64,000 nucleotides of DNA from Polynucleobacter sp. IMCC 30228. Its GTDB lineage: Bacteria > Pseudomonadota > Gammaproteobacteria > Burkholderiales > Burkholderiaceae. Below, piece after piece: positions 35,701 through 44,572 of the stretch (position 1 is its first letter; every line of letters begins with the position of its first letter). The stretch covers positions 1 to 64,000 of the forward strand of contig NZ_JAJVCS010000003.1 in the NCBI RefSeq assembly GCF_021395205.1, in the 5' to 3' direction. The position numbers were made by a program, and so were the translations under genes. Below the pieces are notes generated by a model. That model searched no databases and was not told where the DNA came from. It saw only the letters and a list, made by a program, of their open reading frames with translations.

Positions 35701-35895
35701 TCCGTCGCATCAAGACAACTGATGACTGATCTTTTTAAGCGTCAACAAGACAATAAGACCTTAGCCAAACCCGAAGCCCTAAGACAAGCAATGCTCGCGC
35801 AAATCGATCAGGGAGGAGTGAAAGAGGGCAGTACGGTGAAATACAGTTATGCCCACCCACTCTTTTGGGCACCATTTATGGTGGTGGGGGATTGA
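32740..35895 (+). CDS. Exported TPR-CHAT domain protein (caspase-like)
   Basis: 1051-residue protein. A signal peptide ends near GFCLAQ; a long helical region of tetratricopeptide-like repeats follows (about residues 60-560), with a possible coiled coil near 560-620. The C-terminal CHAT domain (about 650-1050) has the caspase-like dyad: His900 (FSTHGLV) and Cys951 (LSACNTA), then the usual GLGRAFFFAGTKALLVSNWPV block. It is likely a periplasmic or surface peptidase. Base composition shifts inside the gene near 33960: 33901-33960 has 16 G+C of 60 and 33961-34020 has 28. AGGGGGGC precedes the ATG. Confidence 0.85.
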   Translation: MNMSLVRIALMSMMVGLSGIGFCLAQVNPPAGSEGDIELENVKAPPRNIQDILQVLDTSKQDFAAQDEAKKILASPKPESNDPKILNNFYYKQAKAFERFGNYRAAVAIYEKIITEYPLTGGAGADELTYYSLAEMRNGNPLKAIDLMQRAYAINFSIGNQRGFIPNNRILIQYFLTIGNLEAAKKTMGLLETQLEQLLANPKVRFVDKVRLEGQVETVRGSIFLREGRPIDAERRFRKAIKLTLDTIASYEGVTNELNSSERNAESTRVIDAKSRLAELQNNLAMAFLNQHKFVDAEIMARESINTVISSFGVVAPEITSGLTTLANILLAQGRADEARILALESLRILTLGNSDDLSTRMIRQKNFLGQVLAAEGKYAEADKVYSNLLSNLQRDPELLIKFQPRNLSWVLAMLKTNKAAQATQMTDGLLKQAVGRMDKNSPSLAMTRAFHASALQADGKSSSAATEFKQAIPILVNQAQNDAENSTGSFTQTQRLNFVLSNYLALLAQSAKTSPSQAGDAAAEAFQIADVARGSGVQRALTESAARASIKDPQLATLARQEQDLQRRINTLSDLLTGLLSAPANQQLPGVQAKLKTDIDTFKAQRDPIKKEIEKKFPEYAELVDPKPATVERTQKLLKPDEVLVSWYFADTVGYVWAISKDAPVQFVQLPIGRVQIAKEVAQLRKALDPGVSSVEEIPPFDVVLANQLYQQILAPVESALKGKKVLIVVPHAELGQLPLSVLVTKATTQPTKAGTPFAGYKTVPFLTKDIAIAQIPSVTALTALRSLPEGDPNRKSFVGFGDPYFSATQEKQADKAKGTQLATRGIPLALRSAPKTAGVSSAELALLPRLPDTSLEIEDIAKVVGAGPDDIFLHKQASVKQVMSMDLSNRKVVMFSTHGLVPGELNGLTQPALALSSPDVTGDKDDGLLTMDKVIGLKLNADWVVLSACNTAAGEGAASEAVSGLGRAFFFAGTKALLVSNWPVDSVASRQLMTDLFKRQQDNKTLAKPEALRQAMLAQIDQGGVKEGSTVKYSYAHPLFWAPFMVVGD

Positions 35896-35919
35896 TTCAA
35901 GCCTTGTTAGAATCTAGGG

Positions 35920-37506
35920 ATGACCGCATTAGCATTAGCCCGTTCGTGGCGCCCTAAAACCTTCACCCAATTGGTAGGGCAAGACCACGTGGTCAAAGCC
36001 TTGACACATGCTCTAGATCAGGGGCGCCTGCACCACGCTTGGTTATTTACGGGTACACGCGGTGTGGGAAAAACCACCATTGCCCGTATTTTGGCCAAAG
36101 CCTTAAATTGCACTGGCGCTGATGGTAAAGGTCAGATGACTTCAGAGCCCTGTGGTAAGTGCCCCGCCTGCGTTGAAATTGATGAAGGCCGTTTTGTCGA
36201 TTACATTGAAATGGACGCCGCTAGTAATCGCGGGGTCGATGATATGGCTGCTTTGCTTGAAAAAGCCGCCTATGCACCAAGTAGCGCACGCTTTAAGGTC
36301 TACATGATTGACGAGGTACATATGTTAAGTACCCAAGCGTTTAATTCGATGTTGAAAATGCTCGAAGAGCCGCCTCCTCATGTGAAGTTTATTTTGGCAA
36401 CGACCGATCCGCAAAAAATTCCAGTAACAATTTTGTCGCGTTGCCTACAATTTAATTTAAAGCAAATGCCGGTTGCGCTGATCATCGAGCATCTGGAAAA
36501 AGTATTAGCCGCTGAAAAAGTGAGTTATGAGCCTGTAGCCTTACGGGTACTTGCCAAGGCTGCGCAGGGCTCGATGCGCGATGCGCTTTCACTGACTGAT
36601 CAAGCCATTGCGTATGCTGCTGGCGCTGTAAACGAAACTGCAGTTCGCGGCATGTTGGGTACCCTAGATGATGCTTATCTCATTAGCATGTTAGATGCCC
36701 TGGCAACACATGATGGGGCGAGCTTATTGGCTATTGCGGAGGAAATGGGCGTGCGTAGCATGTCGTTTTCCTTAGCTTTGCAGGATTTATCGAGCCTCAT
36801 TCAAAAAATTGCCGCTGCACAAGTTGTACCCGAATCGGTATTAGATGATTGGCCCGAGGCAGGTGAAATTCGGCGCTTGGTGTCGGTATTCACCCGTGAA
36901 GAAATTCAATTGTTTTATCAGATTGCAATTACCAGTAGGGCTGATATTTCCTTGGCACCTGATGAGCAGACTGGCTTTGCTATGGCCTTGTTGCGGATGC
37001 TGGCGTTTCGTCCAGCGGGATCAGGCGATTTATCGCCAAAGGCACCACCCGCCAGTAAGCCGGTAGCCTCATCGGCACCCCTCGCTACGCCTTCGGCAGT
37101 TGTAAGCAAAGCGTTACCGCCAGCGGGGCGTCCCAATTGGCACGATTTAATGCGTCAGTTACCGCTGCGTGGTTTAGTGCAGCAAATGGCTTTTCAAACT
37201 GATTTACAAGATTGGACTGACTCAGCTCAGGGAATTAAAATCACTGCGTTAAGCAGCTTGCCCCAATTAGCCACGGATGATTGTGTGGAGCGCCTGCGCG
37301 AAGTGCTTGCTGCCCATTTTGGCAAACCGGTACGACTTCAAGTAGTTGGGGGTGCGGTTGTTCAGTCGGTGGCTAAAATTGATGCGCAAGTTCATCAAGA
37401 ACGCCGTTTAAATGCCGAAGAGCAAATTGCTACAGACCCCTTGATTAAAGAGCTCGAAAAGCAATTCGGCGCAAAGGTTGTAAGTGGTTCAGTACGGCCG
37501 CTGTAA
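35920..37506 (+). CDS. dnaX: DNA polymerase III subunit gamma/tau
   Basis: 528-residue clamp-loader ATPase. Walker A GVGKTT (Lys51), zinc ligands Cys64, Cys78, Cys81 and Cys84, Walker B with DEVH at 130-133, and an SRC sensor (LSRCLQ) near residue 173. A Pro/Ala/Ser-rich linker near 365-405 leads to the tau domain that contacts polymerase and helicase. No A6G slippery heptamer was found by eye, so the short gamma product made by frameshifting in E. coli is not evident. It heads the dnaX-ybaB-recR cluster and starts 24 nt after the CHAT gene. Confidence 0.96.
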   Translation: MTALALARSWRPKTFTQLVGQDHVVKALTHALDQGRLHHAWLFTGTRGVGKTTIARILAKALNCTGADGKGQMTSEPCGKCPACVEIDEGRFVDYIEMDAASNRGVDDMAALLEKAAYAPSSARFKVYMIDEVHMLSTQAFNSMLKMLEEPPPHVKFILATTDPQKIPVTILSRCLQFNLKQMPVALIIEHLEKVLAAEKVSYEPVALRVLAKAAQGSMRDALSLTDQAIAYAAGAVNETAVRGMLGTLDDAYLISMLDALATHDGASLLAIAEEMGVRSMSFSLALQDLSSLIQKIAAAQVVPESVLDDWPEAGEIRRLVSVFTREEIQLFYQIAITSRADISLAPDEQTGFAMALLRMLAFRPAGSGDLSPKAPPASKPVASSAPLATPSAVVSKALPPAGRPNWHDLMRQLPLRGLVQQMAFQTDLQDWTDSAQGIKITALSSLPQLATDDCVERLREVLAAHFGKPVRLQVVGGAVVQSVAKIDAQVHQERRLNAEEQIATDPLIKELEKQFGAKVVSGSVRPL

Positions 37507-37578
37507 CTGCAGTTGCTGTGATTGAATAGATTGGCAAATACGTAATACGGAATTGAGTAAAAAGATGAGGGACGCAAA

Positions 37579-37902
37579 ATGATGAAGGGTCAATTGGCAG
37601 GCTTGATGAAGCAAGCTCAGCAAATGCAAGAAAATATGAAGCGTGCGCAAGAAGAGTTAAGTGCGCTTGAAATTACAGGGCAAGCTGCGAGTGGCTTAGT
37701 AAAAATTACCATTACGGGTAAATATGAAACCAAGCGCGTGCAAATTGATGCTGGCGCGATGGAAGACCGCGAAATGCTCGAAGACTTAATTGTGACAGCT
37801 TATGCCGATGCCTTTAAGCAAGCCGAGGCAGCAAATTCAAAGCTGATGTCGGGTGCGACAGCAGGTATGCCGATGCCACCTGGATTTAAGCTTCCGTTTT
37901 AA
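37579..37902 (+). CDS. ybaB: Nucleoid-associated protein, YbaB/EbfC family
   Basis: 107-residue DNA-binding protein. The N-terminal helix [19 protein letters not shown] and the central [17 protein letters not shown] strand are the family pattern, as is a C-terminal PPGFKLPF tail. It dimerises and binds DNA as tweezers. Two adjacent ATG codons begin the gene, the first following GAGGGACG. Its stop overlaps recR by one base (TAATG). Confidence 0.95.
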   Translation: MMKGQLAGLMKQAQQMQENMKRAQEELSALEITGQAASGLVKITITGKYETKRVQIDAGAMEDREMLEDLIVTAYADAFKQAEAANSKLMSGATAGMPMPPGFKLPF

Positions 37903-38549
37903 TGACGCGAAATTCAACGAAGCCGAACGGTAAGTACGATTTGCCGCAAGATGCTTTACAGCGCTTAATTGATGCCTTAAGAGTGCTGCCTGGGGTAGGA
38001 CCTAAGTCGGCACAACGCATGGCTTTTTATTTATTACAACACGATCGTACAGGTGCGGCGTTGTTGGCTCAAGCGCTTGGTGAGGCGGTGGAGAAAGTAG
38101 GGCATTGCAAACGCTGTAATACTTTTTCGGAAACTGAAATATGTGTTACCTGTAGTGATTTGCGGCGTGATCCCAGTTTGTTATGCATTGTCGAAACCCC
38201 TGCCGACCAAGTGATGGTCGAGCAGACCCTGAGTTTTAAGGGCAATTATTTTGTTTTGATGGGGCGTATTTCTCCGCTAGATGGTATGGGGCCAAGCGAA
38301 ATTCACTTTGATCGCTTACTTGCTCGCATTGAGAATCCCGATACTGAAGTGCCAGTGCGAGAGGTTGTTTTAGCAACCAATTTCACTAGCGAAGGCGAGG
38401 CCACCGCCCACTATATTGGCGAGGTTTTAAAACTCAAAGGCATCAAAGTAACCCGAATCGCCCGTGGTATACCGGTGGGCGGGGAGCTAGAGTATGTCGA
38501 TGCAGGCACCTTGGCACGAGCCATGCTCGATCGTCGAACCTTGGGTTAA
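37902..38549 (+). CDS. recR: Recombination mediator protein RecR
   Basis: 215-residue RecR. A helix-hairpin-helix ([17 protein letters not shown], about residues 28-44), a four-Cys zinc finger ([16 protein letters not shown]), a Toprim domain ([17 protein letters not shown]), and a C-terminal Walker B-like segment ([21 protein letters not shown]) occur in order. With RecO (and RecF) it loads RecA at gaps. Coupled to ybaB by a 1-base overlap. Confidence 0.96.
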   Translation: MTRNSTKPNGKYDLPQDALQRLIDALRVLPGVGPKSAQRMAFYLLQHDRTGAALLAQALGEAVEKVGHCKRCNTFSETEICVTCSDLRRDPSLLCIVETPADQVMVEQTLSFKGNYFVLMGRISPLDGMGPSEIHFDRLLARIENPDTEVPVREVVLATNFTSEGEATAHYIGEVLKLKGIKVTRIARGIPVGGELEYVDAGTLARAMLDRRTLG

Positions 38550-38617
38550 GCTATTTTTTGCTTATAAATCATAGGGATAGTACATCGAATTTTTACTAAA
38601 AATAGGGCTTTGTCACC

Positions 38618-38643
38618 TATAATTCGGGGGGTAAACCCGAATT
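38618..38643 (+). promoter_or_regulatory. Candidate promoter with overlapping inverted repeat upstream of RND efflux genes
   Basis: TATAAT lies at 38618-38623. Directly overlapping and following it, AATTCGGG (38621-38628) and CCCGAATT (38636-38643) form a perfect 8-bp inverted repeat with a 7-nt spacer. It could be an operator overlapping the start site or a stem-loop at the 5' end of the message. No good -35 is visible, which would suit an activator-dependent promoter. The pattern is seen directly; function is inferred. Confidence 0.45.
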
Positions 38644-38664
38644 TAATAATATATCTCGATTGAA

Positions 38665-40161
38665 TTGAACTTATTTAACCAACCCTGCAGTCACTTGTTG
38701 AAGCAATTACCTCGGCGCACCCTGAGCGTGGTCTGCTTTACTTTGTTGACGCTCGGCTATGGCTACGGTGCATTTGCTCAATCTGTACCGGCAACGGTGA
38801 CGGTAGAGCCTACCAATAAGTTTGATGCTTTTAATCGTGCCGCCCCGAGCAATAAAGTTGAGTCATTTTTACCGCCACCAGAACTGAATTCTACCGAGCT
38901 ACCCTTACCTAAAATTCTCAATCAATCGGTGAACAATGCGCGTAGCAGTTGGGATTTGCGGCAGCTCTGGAATGAGTTAAGAGCGAATAACCCGCAATTG
39001 ATTGCCGCCCGTGAAGCCTATTTTGCTGCCAAGGCGACCGTGCCGCAAATTAATGCGCCTGCCAACCCCACAGTTGGGCTAGTCGTTTCTGGTATGCCTG
39101 GGTCAGGCTCGCCACTCGCCTTTGGTACTGCGGGAACTAGCCCACAAAGTCAGAATGCGTTTTCTTTCCAGCAGCCTTTTCAGTTTCCAGGTAAGCGCAG
39201 TTTGGCTGCCGATATTGCCGATACCTCTGCCGAGGCCTTACAAGCGCGCAATGAAAATCTTTATTTACAGTATGGCGCACAATTAGCTAGTCTTTACTAC
39301 AGTACGCTCGCCTCGCAACGACAATTAAAAGTGCTGAGTGAAACTGTAGTGCGTACTGAGCTGATTAAAAATATTGCGAAAGCACGTTATGCGAATTACT
39401 CTGCTGCTTATGTGGAGTTCTTGAATGCGCAAGTTTCACAAAGCGCTGCTGAATCGGATCGCTTTACTTTAGAGCGACAACTCGCAGTTGCTTATAAAAA
39501 TATTAATGTATTAATCGGGCGTGATCCCCGTGAAAAATTAGTATTGCGTGGCGATCCAGGTGCAGCAGTGCGCAAGGTACCCACTCTGGTCGAGTTAGAA
39601 AGCTATGCTGAATCGAGCCATCCCTTGTTGAAAAGCTCGCTGTTGCAAGTCGATGCCGCTAAAAAAGGCGTTACTTACGCAAAGAAAGCGTATTTGCCCG
39701 ATTTTCAGATTATTGGCACGAACTTTATGAACCGTAGCCCATTTGCGGCGAATAATAGTGCTTCGTATTACCAAATTGAGTTCGATATTGTCATTCCCTT
39801 GTACTTCTTTATGAAGGAGCGGTACGGAGTAGAGCAGGCAGTACGAAACCAAGCGGCCATTGAGGCCAGTAATACCTCAATGCACCAAGAGATTATTTTG
39901 GGCGTGGGGAGTTCTTATGCTTCTTATGAGCAAATTAAAAAATTGTATGAATTTCTACGTGACCGTCAGCTGCCGGTGGCCGAAGCCGCATATAAGGTTT
40001 CACTGATACAGTATGCTAATAATGGTCAAGGGTTTAACGATTTAATGACTGCACAAATTCAATTACGCTCGATTGAAATACAACTAGCGCTTGCAGAAAG
40101 TAATTTAATGCAAGCTCAGGCTACTTTATTTGCTGCGGCAGGTAAAGACCCAATTGAATAG
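38665..40161 (+). CDS. RND efflux outer-membrane channel, CzcC/CusC-like
   Basis: 498-residue TolC-family protein. A signal peptide ends near GAFAQS; the two repeats of the outer-membrane efflux fold follow, each with long amphipathic helices (for example NPQLIAAREAYFAAKATV near residue 112 and SHPLLKSSLLQVDAAKKGV near 315). It spans the outer membrane and docks the pump. No lipobox is visible, unlike CusC. The start is a TTG with weak support; a later TTG may be used. It is followed after 9 nt by the adaptor gene. Confidence 0.87.
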   Translation: MNLFNQPCSHLLKQLPRRTLSVVCFTLLTLGYGYGAFAQSVPATVTVEPTNKFDAFNRAAPSNKVESFLPPPELNSTELPLPKILNQSVNNARSSWDLRQLWNELRANNPQLIAAREAYFAAKATVPQINAPANPTVGLVVSGMPGSGSPLAFGTAGTSPQSQNAFSFQQPFQFPGKRSLAADIADTSAEALQARNENLYLQYGAQLASLYYSTLASQRQLKVLSETVVRTELIKNIAKARYANYSAAYVEFLNAQVSQSAAESDRFTLERQLAVAYKNINVLIGRDPREKLVLRGDPGAAVRKVPTLVELESYAESSHPLLKSSLLQVDAAKKGVTYAKKAYLPDFQIIGTNFMNRSPFAANNSASYYQIEFDIVIPLYFFMKERYGVEQAVRNQAAIEASNTSMHQEIILGVGSSYASYEQIKKLYEFLRDRQLPVAEAAYKVSLIQYANNGQGFNDLMTAQIQLRSIEIQLALAESNLMQAQATLFAAAGKDPIE

Positions 40162-40170
40162 GTATTACGA

Positions 40171-41433
40171 ATGTTAAAAAAACTGACCATCTATCTTGAA
40201 AAAACTCTTGCTCTGATCAAGCCACTTAGCGCGAGCGTAATGAGTCGTCTGCGTGCTTTCAAAGACCAAGTTTTTGCCATGTATTGGGATTTAACGCCTG
40301 ATAATCGCCAGCGGGTGCGTTTAGTGGCCTTTGCTTTTGCTATTTTGGCCTTGGGCTTTTTGGTCGGACGCATTACCAATGTGAATCGAGTAGTGGGGCT
40401 TGAAAAAGCAGAGAAAGTGGAGCTGAAGGTTGAAAAAAGTGGGGCGATTGAGATAAAACTTCCTGACCTCAAGTTAAACCCAGCTATCTATCAATTCCAA
40501 GTTGTACAAAAGGCTCAAGTATCGGAAGACATTAAGGTGCCTGGACGGCTAGCATTTAATGCCGAGAAATCGAAAGTGCTTTCTGCCCGCATACCTGGTA
40601 GGGTTGAGCGAATTTATGCCTTTGAGGGCGCACTCGTGCAAGCAGGTTCGCCTATTGTTGAGCTTTATAGCCCTGAGTTTCTTTCGGCTCAGCAAGAGTT
40701 TTTATTGGCGACCAAAACAACTCAAGTATTAAGTGGCAAGCAATCCTTAAGTGATGTTCTGGGTGATGCCCAAATTACGGTTCAAGCTGCTAGTAATCGC
40801 TTGCGCAATTTAGGCGCCTCTGATCAAGATATTCAGAATTTAGAGAAAACCGAAAAAGGTCAGCCGAATTTAATTATGCGTTCACCTTTGCAGGGAGTAG
40901 TGGTAAAGCGCAATGTCGATCCAGGGGCCTTTGTGAATTCAGGCGATGTTATTGCAACCTTGGCCGACCCTAAGCAGCTCTGGTTTTTAGGGAATGTATT
41001 TGAGCAAGATATGCGTTTAATTAGCCGCGGGCAAAAATTAGTTCTTCGTACCGAGGCTTACCCCGATAAAGAATTTATTGCTTATGCAAACTATATAGCG
41101 CCCACAATTGACCCAGTCACGCGCGCGCTTTTAATTCGTTGCGATGTAGATAACTCGGCGGGCTTGCTGCGACCAGACATGTATGTTTCAGCGAAACTAA
41201 CTACGGGCATGGCTGAGGCTTATGTGTTACCCCAAACTGCCATTATTCGGGTGCGTGAAAGTAAGTATGTGATTATGCGTATCGCTAGCGATACCTATAG
41301 ACGGGTACCCGTGAAGGGCTATGACATCGATAGTAAAACATATGCAGTTACCGAGGGTTTAATGCCTAATGCTAATGTATTAACCGATGGTGCTGTGCTG
41401 CTGAACGATCGTTTTGCTAGGCAAGAGGACTAA
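40171..41433 (+). CDS. RND efflux periplasmic adaptor, CzcB/CusB-like
   Basis: 420-residue membrane-fusion protein. One N-terminal membrane anchor (about residues 50-66), a barrel-sandwich hybrid region (SARIPGRVERIYAFEGALVQAGSPIVELYSPE), helical hairpin, the second lipoyl half (MRSPLQGVVVKRNVDPGAFVNSGDVIATLADP) and a beta-barrel domain (YIAPTIDPVTRALLIRCDVDN). The order and motifs fit metal-efflux adaptors. The pump gene starts on the base after the stop. Confidence 0.9.
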   Translation: MLKKLTIYLEKTLALIKPLSASVMSRLRAFKDQVFAMYWDLTPDNRQRVRLVAFAFAILALGFLVGRITNVNRVVGLEKAEKVELKVEKSGAIEIKLPDLKLNPAIYQFQVVQKAQVSEDIKVPGRLAFNAEKSKVLSARIPGRVERIYAFEGALVQAGSPIVELYSPEFLSAQQEFLLATKTTQVLSGKQSLSDVLGDAQITVQAASNRLRNLGASDQDIQNLEKTEKGQPNLIMRSPLQGVVVKRNVDPGAFVNSGDVIATLADPKQLWFLGNVFEQDMRLISRGQKLVLRTEAYPDKEFIAYANYIAPTIDPVTRALLIRCDVDNSAGLLRPDMYVSAKLTTGMAEAYVLPQTAIIRVRESKYVIMRIASDTYRRVPVKGYDIDSKTYAVTEGLMPNANVLTDGAVLLNDRFARQED

Positions 41434-44400
41434 GTGAGCCTGTTTTCTTCCTTTATGGGAGGCGTGCTTGAAAAGCGCGTGATCGTTATTGTGGCTTCAA
41501 TTGGTTTATTGGGCTTAGGTATGTTTAGCCTGAGTCAATTACCAATTCAGCCCTACCCTGGAGTGGCGCCATTAACCATTCAGGCAATTTCTCAATGGCC
41601 TGGGCGAAGTACCTCCGAAGTTGAGCAGCAAGTCACTATTCCGGTTGAGAATGCCCTTGCGGGTATTCCAGGCGTACAGGCTTTTCGTTCGGTTTCCTTA
41701 TTCGGCTTATCGGTTGTTACCTTAAAGTTTACCGATACAACTGATCCTTTTAAAGCGCGTCAAACGTTTATTGTTAATCTTGGTAACGTAACTTTTCCCG
41801 CTGGCGTTTCATCGAGCATTAGCCCCGACTCAGATGCGACGGGTGAAATTATGCGTTACCACGTGCAATCCGATTTTGCTTCACCAACTCGCTTAAAAAC
41901 CTTACAAAATTACGAGATTTATAAAGAGCTGAAACAAACCCCTGGGGTAGCTGATGTTTCATCTTTTGGCGGTAAGGTGCGGCAATATCAAGTGATTATT
42001 ACACCTGAGAGTCTGCAATCAAAAGGGGTAACCGTGTCGCAAATTATTGCTGCCCTTAGTAACGCCAATAGCAATGCAGGCGGCGGTTTATTGCCAGCGG
42101 GGGAGCAGCAGTTTGTGGTGAGGGGTGTTGGCCTGTTTAAAAATATAGGAGACATTAAACAGGTTGTGGTTGCCGTAAACCAAGGCGTACCTATTCGGAT
42201 TGGTGATGTAGCGACAGTGGAGATTGGTTTTGCGCCACGTTTAGGTATGTTTCAATACGGAGAGAACGCCGATGCCGTTGAAGGCATTGTATTTTTGCGC
42301 CGGGGTGAAAATGCTACTGAGGTGTTGGCTCGGGTACGCGACAAAATCAAAAATATCAATTCACATATTTTGCCACCCGGCATTCAAGTAATACCATTTT
42401 ATGATCGGCAGGCGTTGCTAGATATTACGATTGGTACGGTTAAGCACACTTTATTTTTTGGGATCTCTTTAGTACTGGCGGTTCTATTTTTATTTTTAGG
42501 AAATTTGCGCGCTGCCGCGGTCGTGGCGGCTGTTATCCCTTTAGCGCTATGTGTCTCGTTTATCCAGATGCATATTTGGAGTGTGCCAGCCAACTTAATT
42601 TCTTTGGGTGCAATCGACTTCGGGGTGATTGTTGACTCAGCAGTCATTTTGACGGAAAACGTCATGCGCCATTTAGAGGAGGGGGGTAAGCGCTTAAATC
42701 AAAGCATCATCATTGCTACTAGTGAAGTACAACGCGCCATGATTTATTCCACCAGCATCATTATTGTGGCTTATTCCCCCTTATTCTTCATGGGCGGGGT
42801 AGAAGGAATTATTTTTAAGCCGATGGCCTTCACCATGGGCTTTGCGCTGATTGCAGCCATGGTTTTAAGCCTGACTTTTTTACCTGCGATGATTTCCCTA
42901 ATTTTTGGGGAAAACTTACATCACAAGCCACCCCGCTTTATTACGCGTTTGTTAGCTGGGTATAAGCCTTTATTGCGGCGCTGGATGGACCGTCCCCGCA
43001 CCGTTGTAGCGATTGCAGTGTTTATTTTGGGTTTAACTTTGTTTAGTATGACTAAGCTTGGCACGGCTTTTTTGCCTACCCTAGAAGAAAATAATATTTG
43101 GCTACGGGTAACTTTGCCAAATACAGTAGATTTAGGTTATTCAATCAAAATTGCTAATGAATTACGCGGCATCTTTTTGAAGCAAGGTGAAATTGAAAAA
43201 GTAGCCGTACAAATTGGTCGTCCAGATGATGGCACTGATTCAACGGGGGTTTTTAACCAGGAATACGGGCTCTATTTAAAAGCCCCAGACAAAATGCCAG
43301 CAGGTTCGAGCAAGAAAAAACTGATTGAACATTTAGAAACAGAATTAAATAAAATTCCTGGTATTAATTATAGTTTTTCACAATACATTCAAGATAACGT
43401 TAACGAAGCTTTATCTGGTGTTAAGGGTGAAAACTCAGTGAAAATTTATGGCCCTGATTTAGAGGTCTTAGATTTGAAAGCCCGCGAGATTATTGATGAG
43501 CTGAAAAAAGTTTCTGGGGTGGCTGATGAAGGTATTTTGAAAGAGTTAGGGCAGCCTACCTTAAACATTCAAATTGATCGCGAGAAAGCATCGCGCTATG
43601 GCATTAATGTGAATGATATTCAAACGATCGTGGCTAATGCCATTGGGGGAATGCCAGTTACCAATTTGCTCGAAGATGAAAAAACTTTTGGTATTGCTGT
43701 GCGCTTAAATGAAGCAAGTCGTAATGATGTGTTGGATGTCTCGAAACTTTTAGTTGACTCGCCCACGGGCGCAGCAATTCCGCTGTCGATGGTGGCTAAA
43801 GTGAGTTTAAGTGATGGCCCTTTCTTTATTTATCGTGAAGCTGGTAAGCGCTATATCGCGATTAAATTTAGCGTGCGTGGACGCGATTTAGGCAGTGCGG
43901 TGGAAGATGCACAAGTGCTGGTTCAAAAGAACATCACTTTGCCAGCAAACTATTCGATTAGCTGGGATGGGCAATTTAACCAAATGAAGCAAGCGCAGAA
44001 AAAGTTAATGATTATTGTGCCATTAGCTTTGTTAGGTATTTTCCTGTTATTGGTGAGTGCTTTTGGTAACTTCCGCGACGCAGTAATTGTGATGATTAAT
44101 GTACCCTTTGCGGCAATTGGCGGGGTTCTAGCCTTGCATCTAGCCGGCGAAACTTTAAGTATTTCAGCTTTCTTTGGTTTCTTATCCTTATTTGGTATTG
44201 CGATTCAAGATGGAGTGATCTTAATTTCCTTCATTAATAAATCGATGTCGGATGATTTGGCGGCAATGAAAGACACCATGGTTGAAGGCTCATCATTACG
44301 GGTACGCCCCGTTTTAATGACAGCGATGCTTTCGGGGCTTGGTTTGTTACCGGCTGCTTTATCGCATTCAATCGGCTCTGAAGCGCAGCGTCCGCTAGCC

Positions 44401-44511
44401 TTAGTTATTGTTGGTGGCATGGTAACGACGACGATTCTGACTTTATTGGTCCTACCCGTGATTTATAGTTGGTTTAGAGGTCGTTCATTACCCAATGCAC
44501 CGGTCATTTAG
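41434..44511 (+). CDS. Heavy-metal RND efflux pump, CzcA family
   Basis: 1025-residue proton/metal antiporter of the HME-RND family, with twelve predicted membrane spans and two large periplasmic loops. The span-4 acidic set Asp395, Asp401 and Glu408 (AIDFGVIVDSAVILTEN) has the same 6- and 7-residue spacing as Asp402, Asp408 and Glu415 of CzcA, which favours divalent cations (Co, Zn, Cd, Ni) over the monovalent CusA type. It forms one operon with the channel and adaptor genes. No metal-sensing two-component system is in the window. GTG start. Confidence 0.92.
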   Translation: MSLFSSFMGGVLEKRVIVIVASIGLLGLGMFSLSQLPIQPYPGVAPLTIQAISQWPGRSTSEVEQQVTIPVENALAGIPGVQAFRSVSLFGLSVVTLKFTDTTDPFKARQTFIVNLGNVTFPAGVSSSISPDSDATGEIMRYHVQSDFASPTRLKTLQNYEIYKELKQTPGVADVSSFGGKVRQYQVIITPESLQSKGVTVSQIIAALSNANSNAGGGLLPAGEQQFVVRGVGLFKNIGDIKQVVVAVNQGVPIRIGDVATVEIGFAPRLGMFQYGENADAVEGIVFLRRGENATEVLARVRDKIKNINSHILPPGIQVIPFYDRQALLDITIGTVKHTLFFGISLVLAVLFLFLGNLRAAAVVAAVIPLALCVSFIQMHIWSVPANLISLGAIDFGVIVDSAVILTENVMRHLEEGGKRLNQSIIIATSEVQRAMIYSTSIIIVAYSPLFFMGGVEGIIFKPMAFTMGFALIAAMVLSLTFLPAMISLIFGENLHHKPPRFITRLLAGYKPLLRRWMDRPRTVVAIAVFILGLTLFSMTKLGTAFLPTLEENNIWLRVTLPNTVDLGYSIKIANELRGIFLKQGEIEKVAVQIGRPDDGTDSTGVFNQEYGLYLKAPDKMPAGSSKKKLIEHLETELNKIPGINYSFSQYIQDNVNEALSGVKGENSVKIYGPDLEVLDLKAREIIDELKKVSGVADEGILKELGQPTLNIQIDREKASRYGINVNDIQTIVANAIGGMPVTNLLEDEKTFGIAVRLNEASRNDVLDVSKLLVDSPTGAAIPLSMVAKVSLSDGPFFIYREAGKRYIAIKFSVRGRDLGSAVEDAQVLVQKNITLPANYSISWDGQFNQMKQAQKKLMIIVPLALLGIFLLLVSAFGNFRDAVIVMINVPFAAIGGVLALHLAGETLSISAFFGFLSLFGIAIQDGVILISFINKSMSDDLAAMKDTMVEGSSLRVRPVLMTAMLSGLGLLPAALSHSIGSEAQRPLALVIVGGMVTTTILTLLVLPVIYSWFRGRSLPNAPVI

Positions 44512-44572
44512 CCTGATTGAATCGACTATCAATTTTACTTTTTAATGCGCTAATTTTAGATTCTCAATATTA

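Noticed and set aside
35920-37506. Programmed frameshift site in dnaX
   Set aside because: No A6G slippery heptamer was found by eye; only shorter A runs occur.
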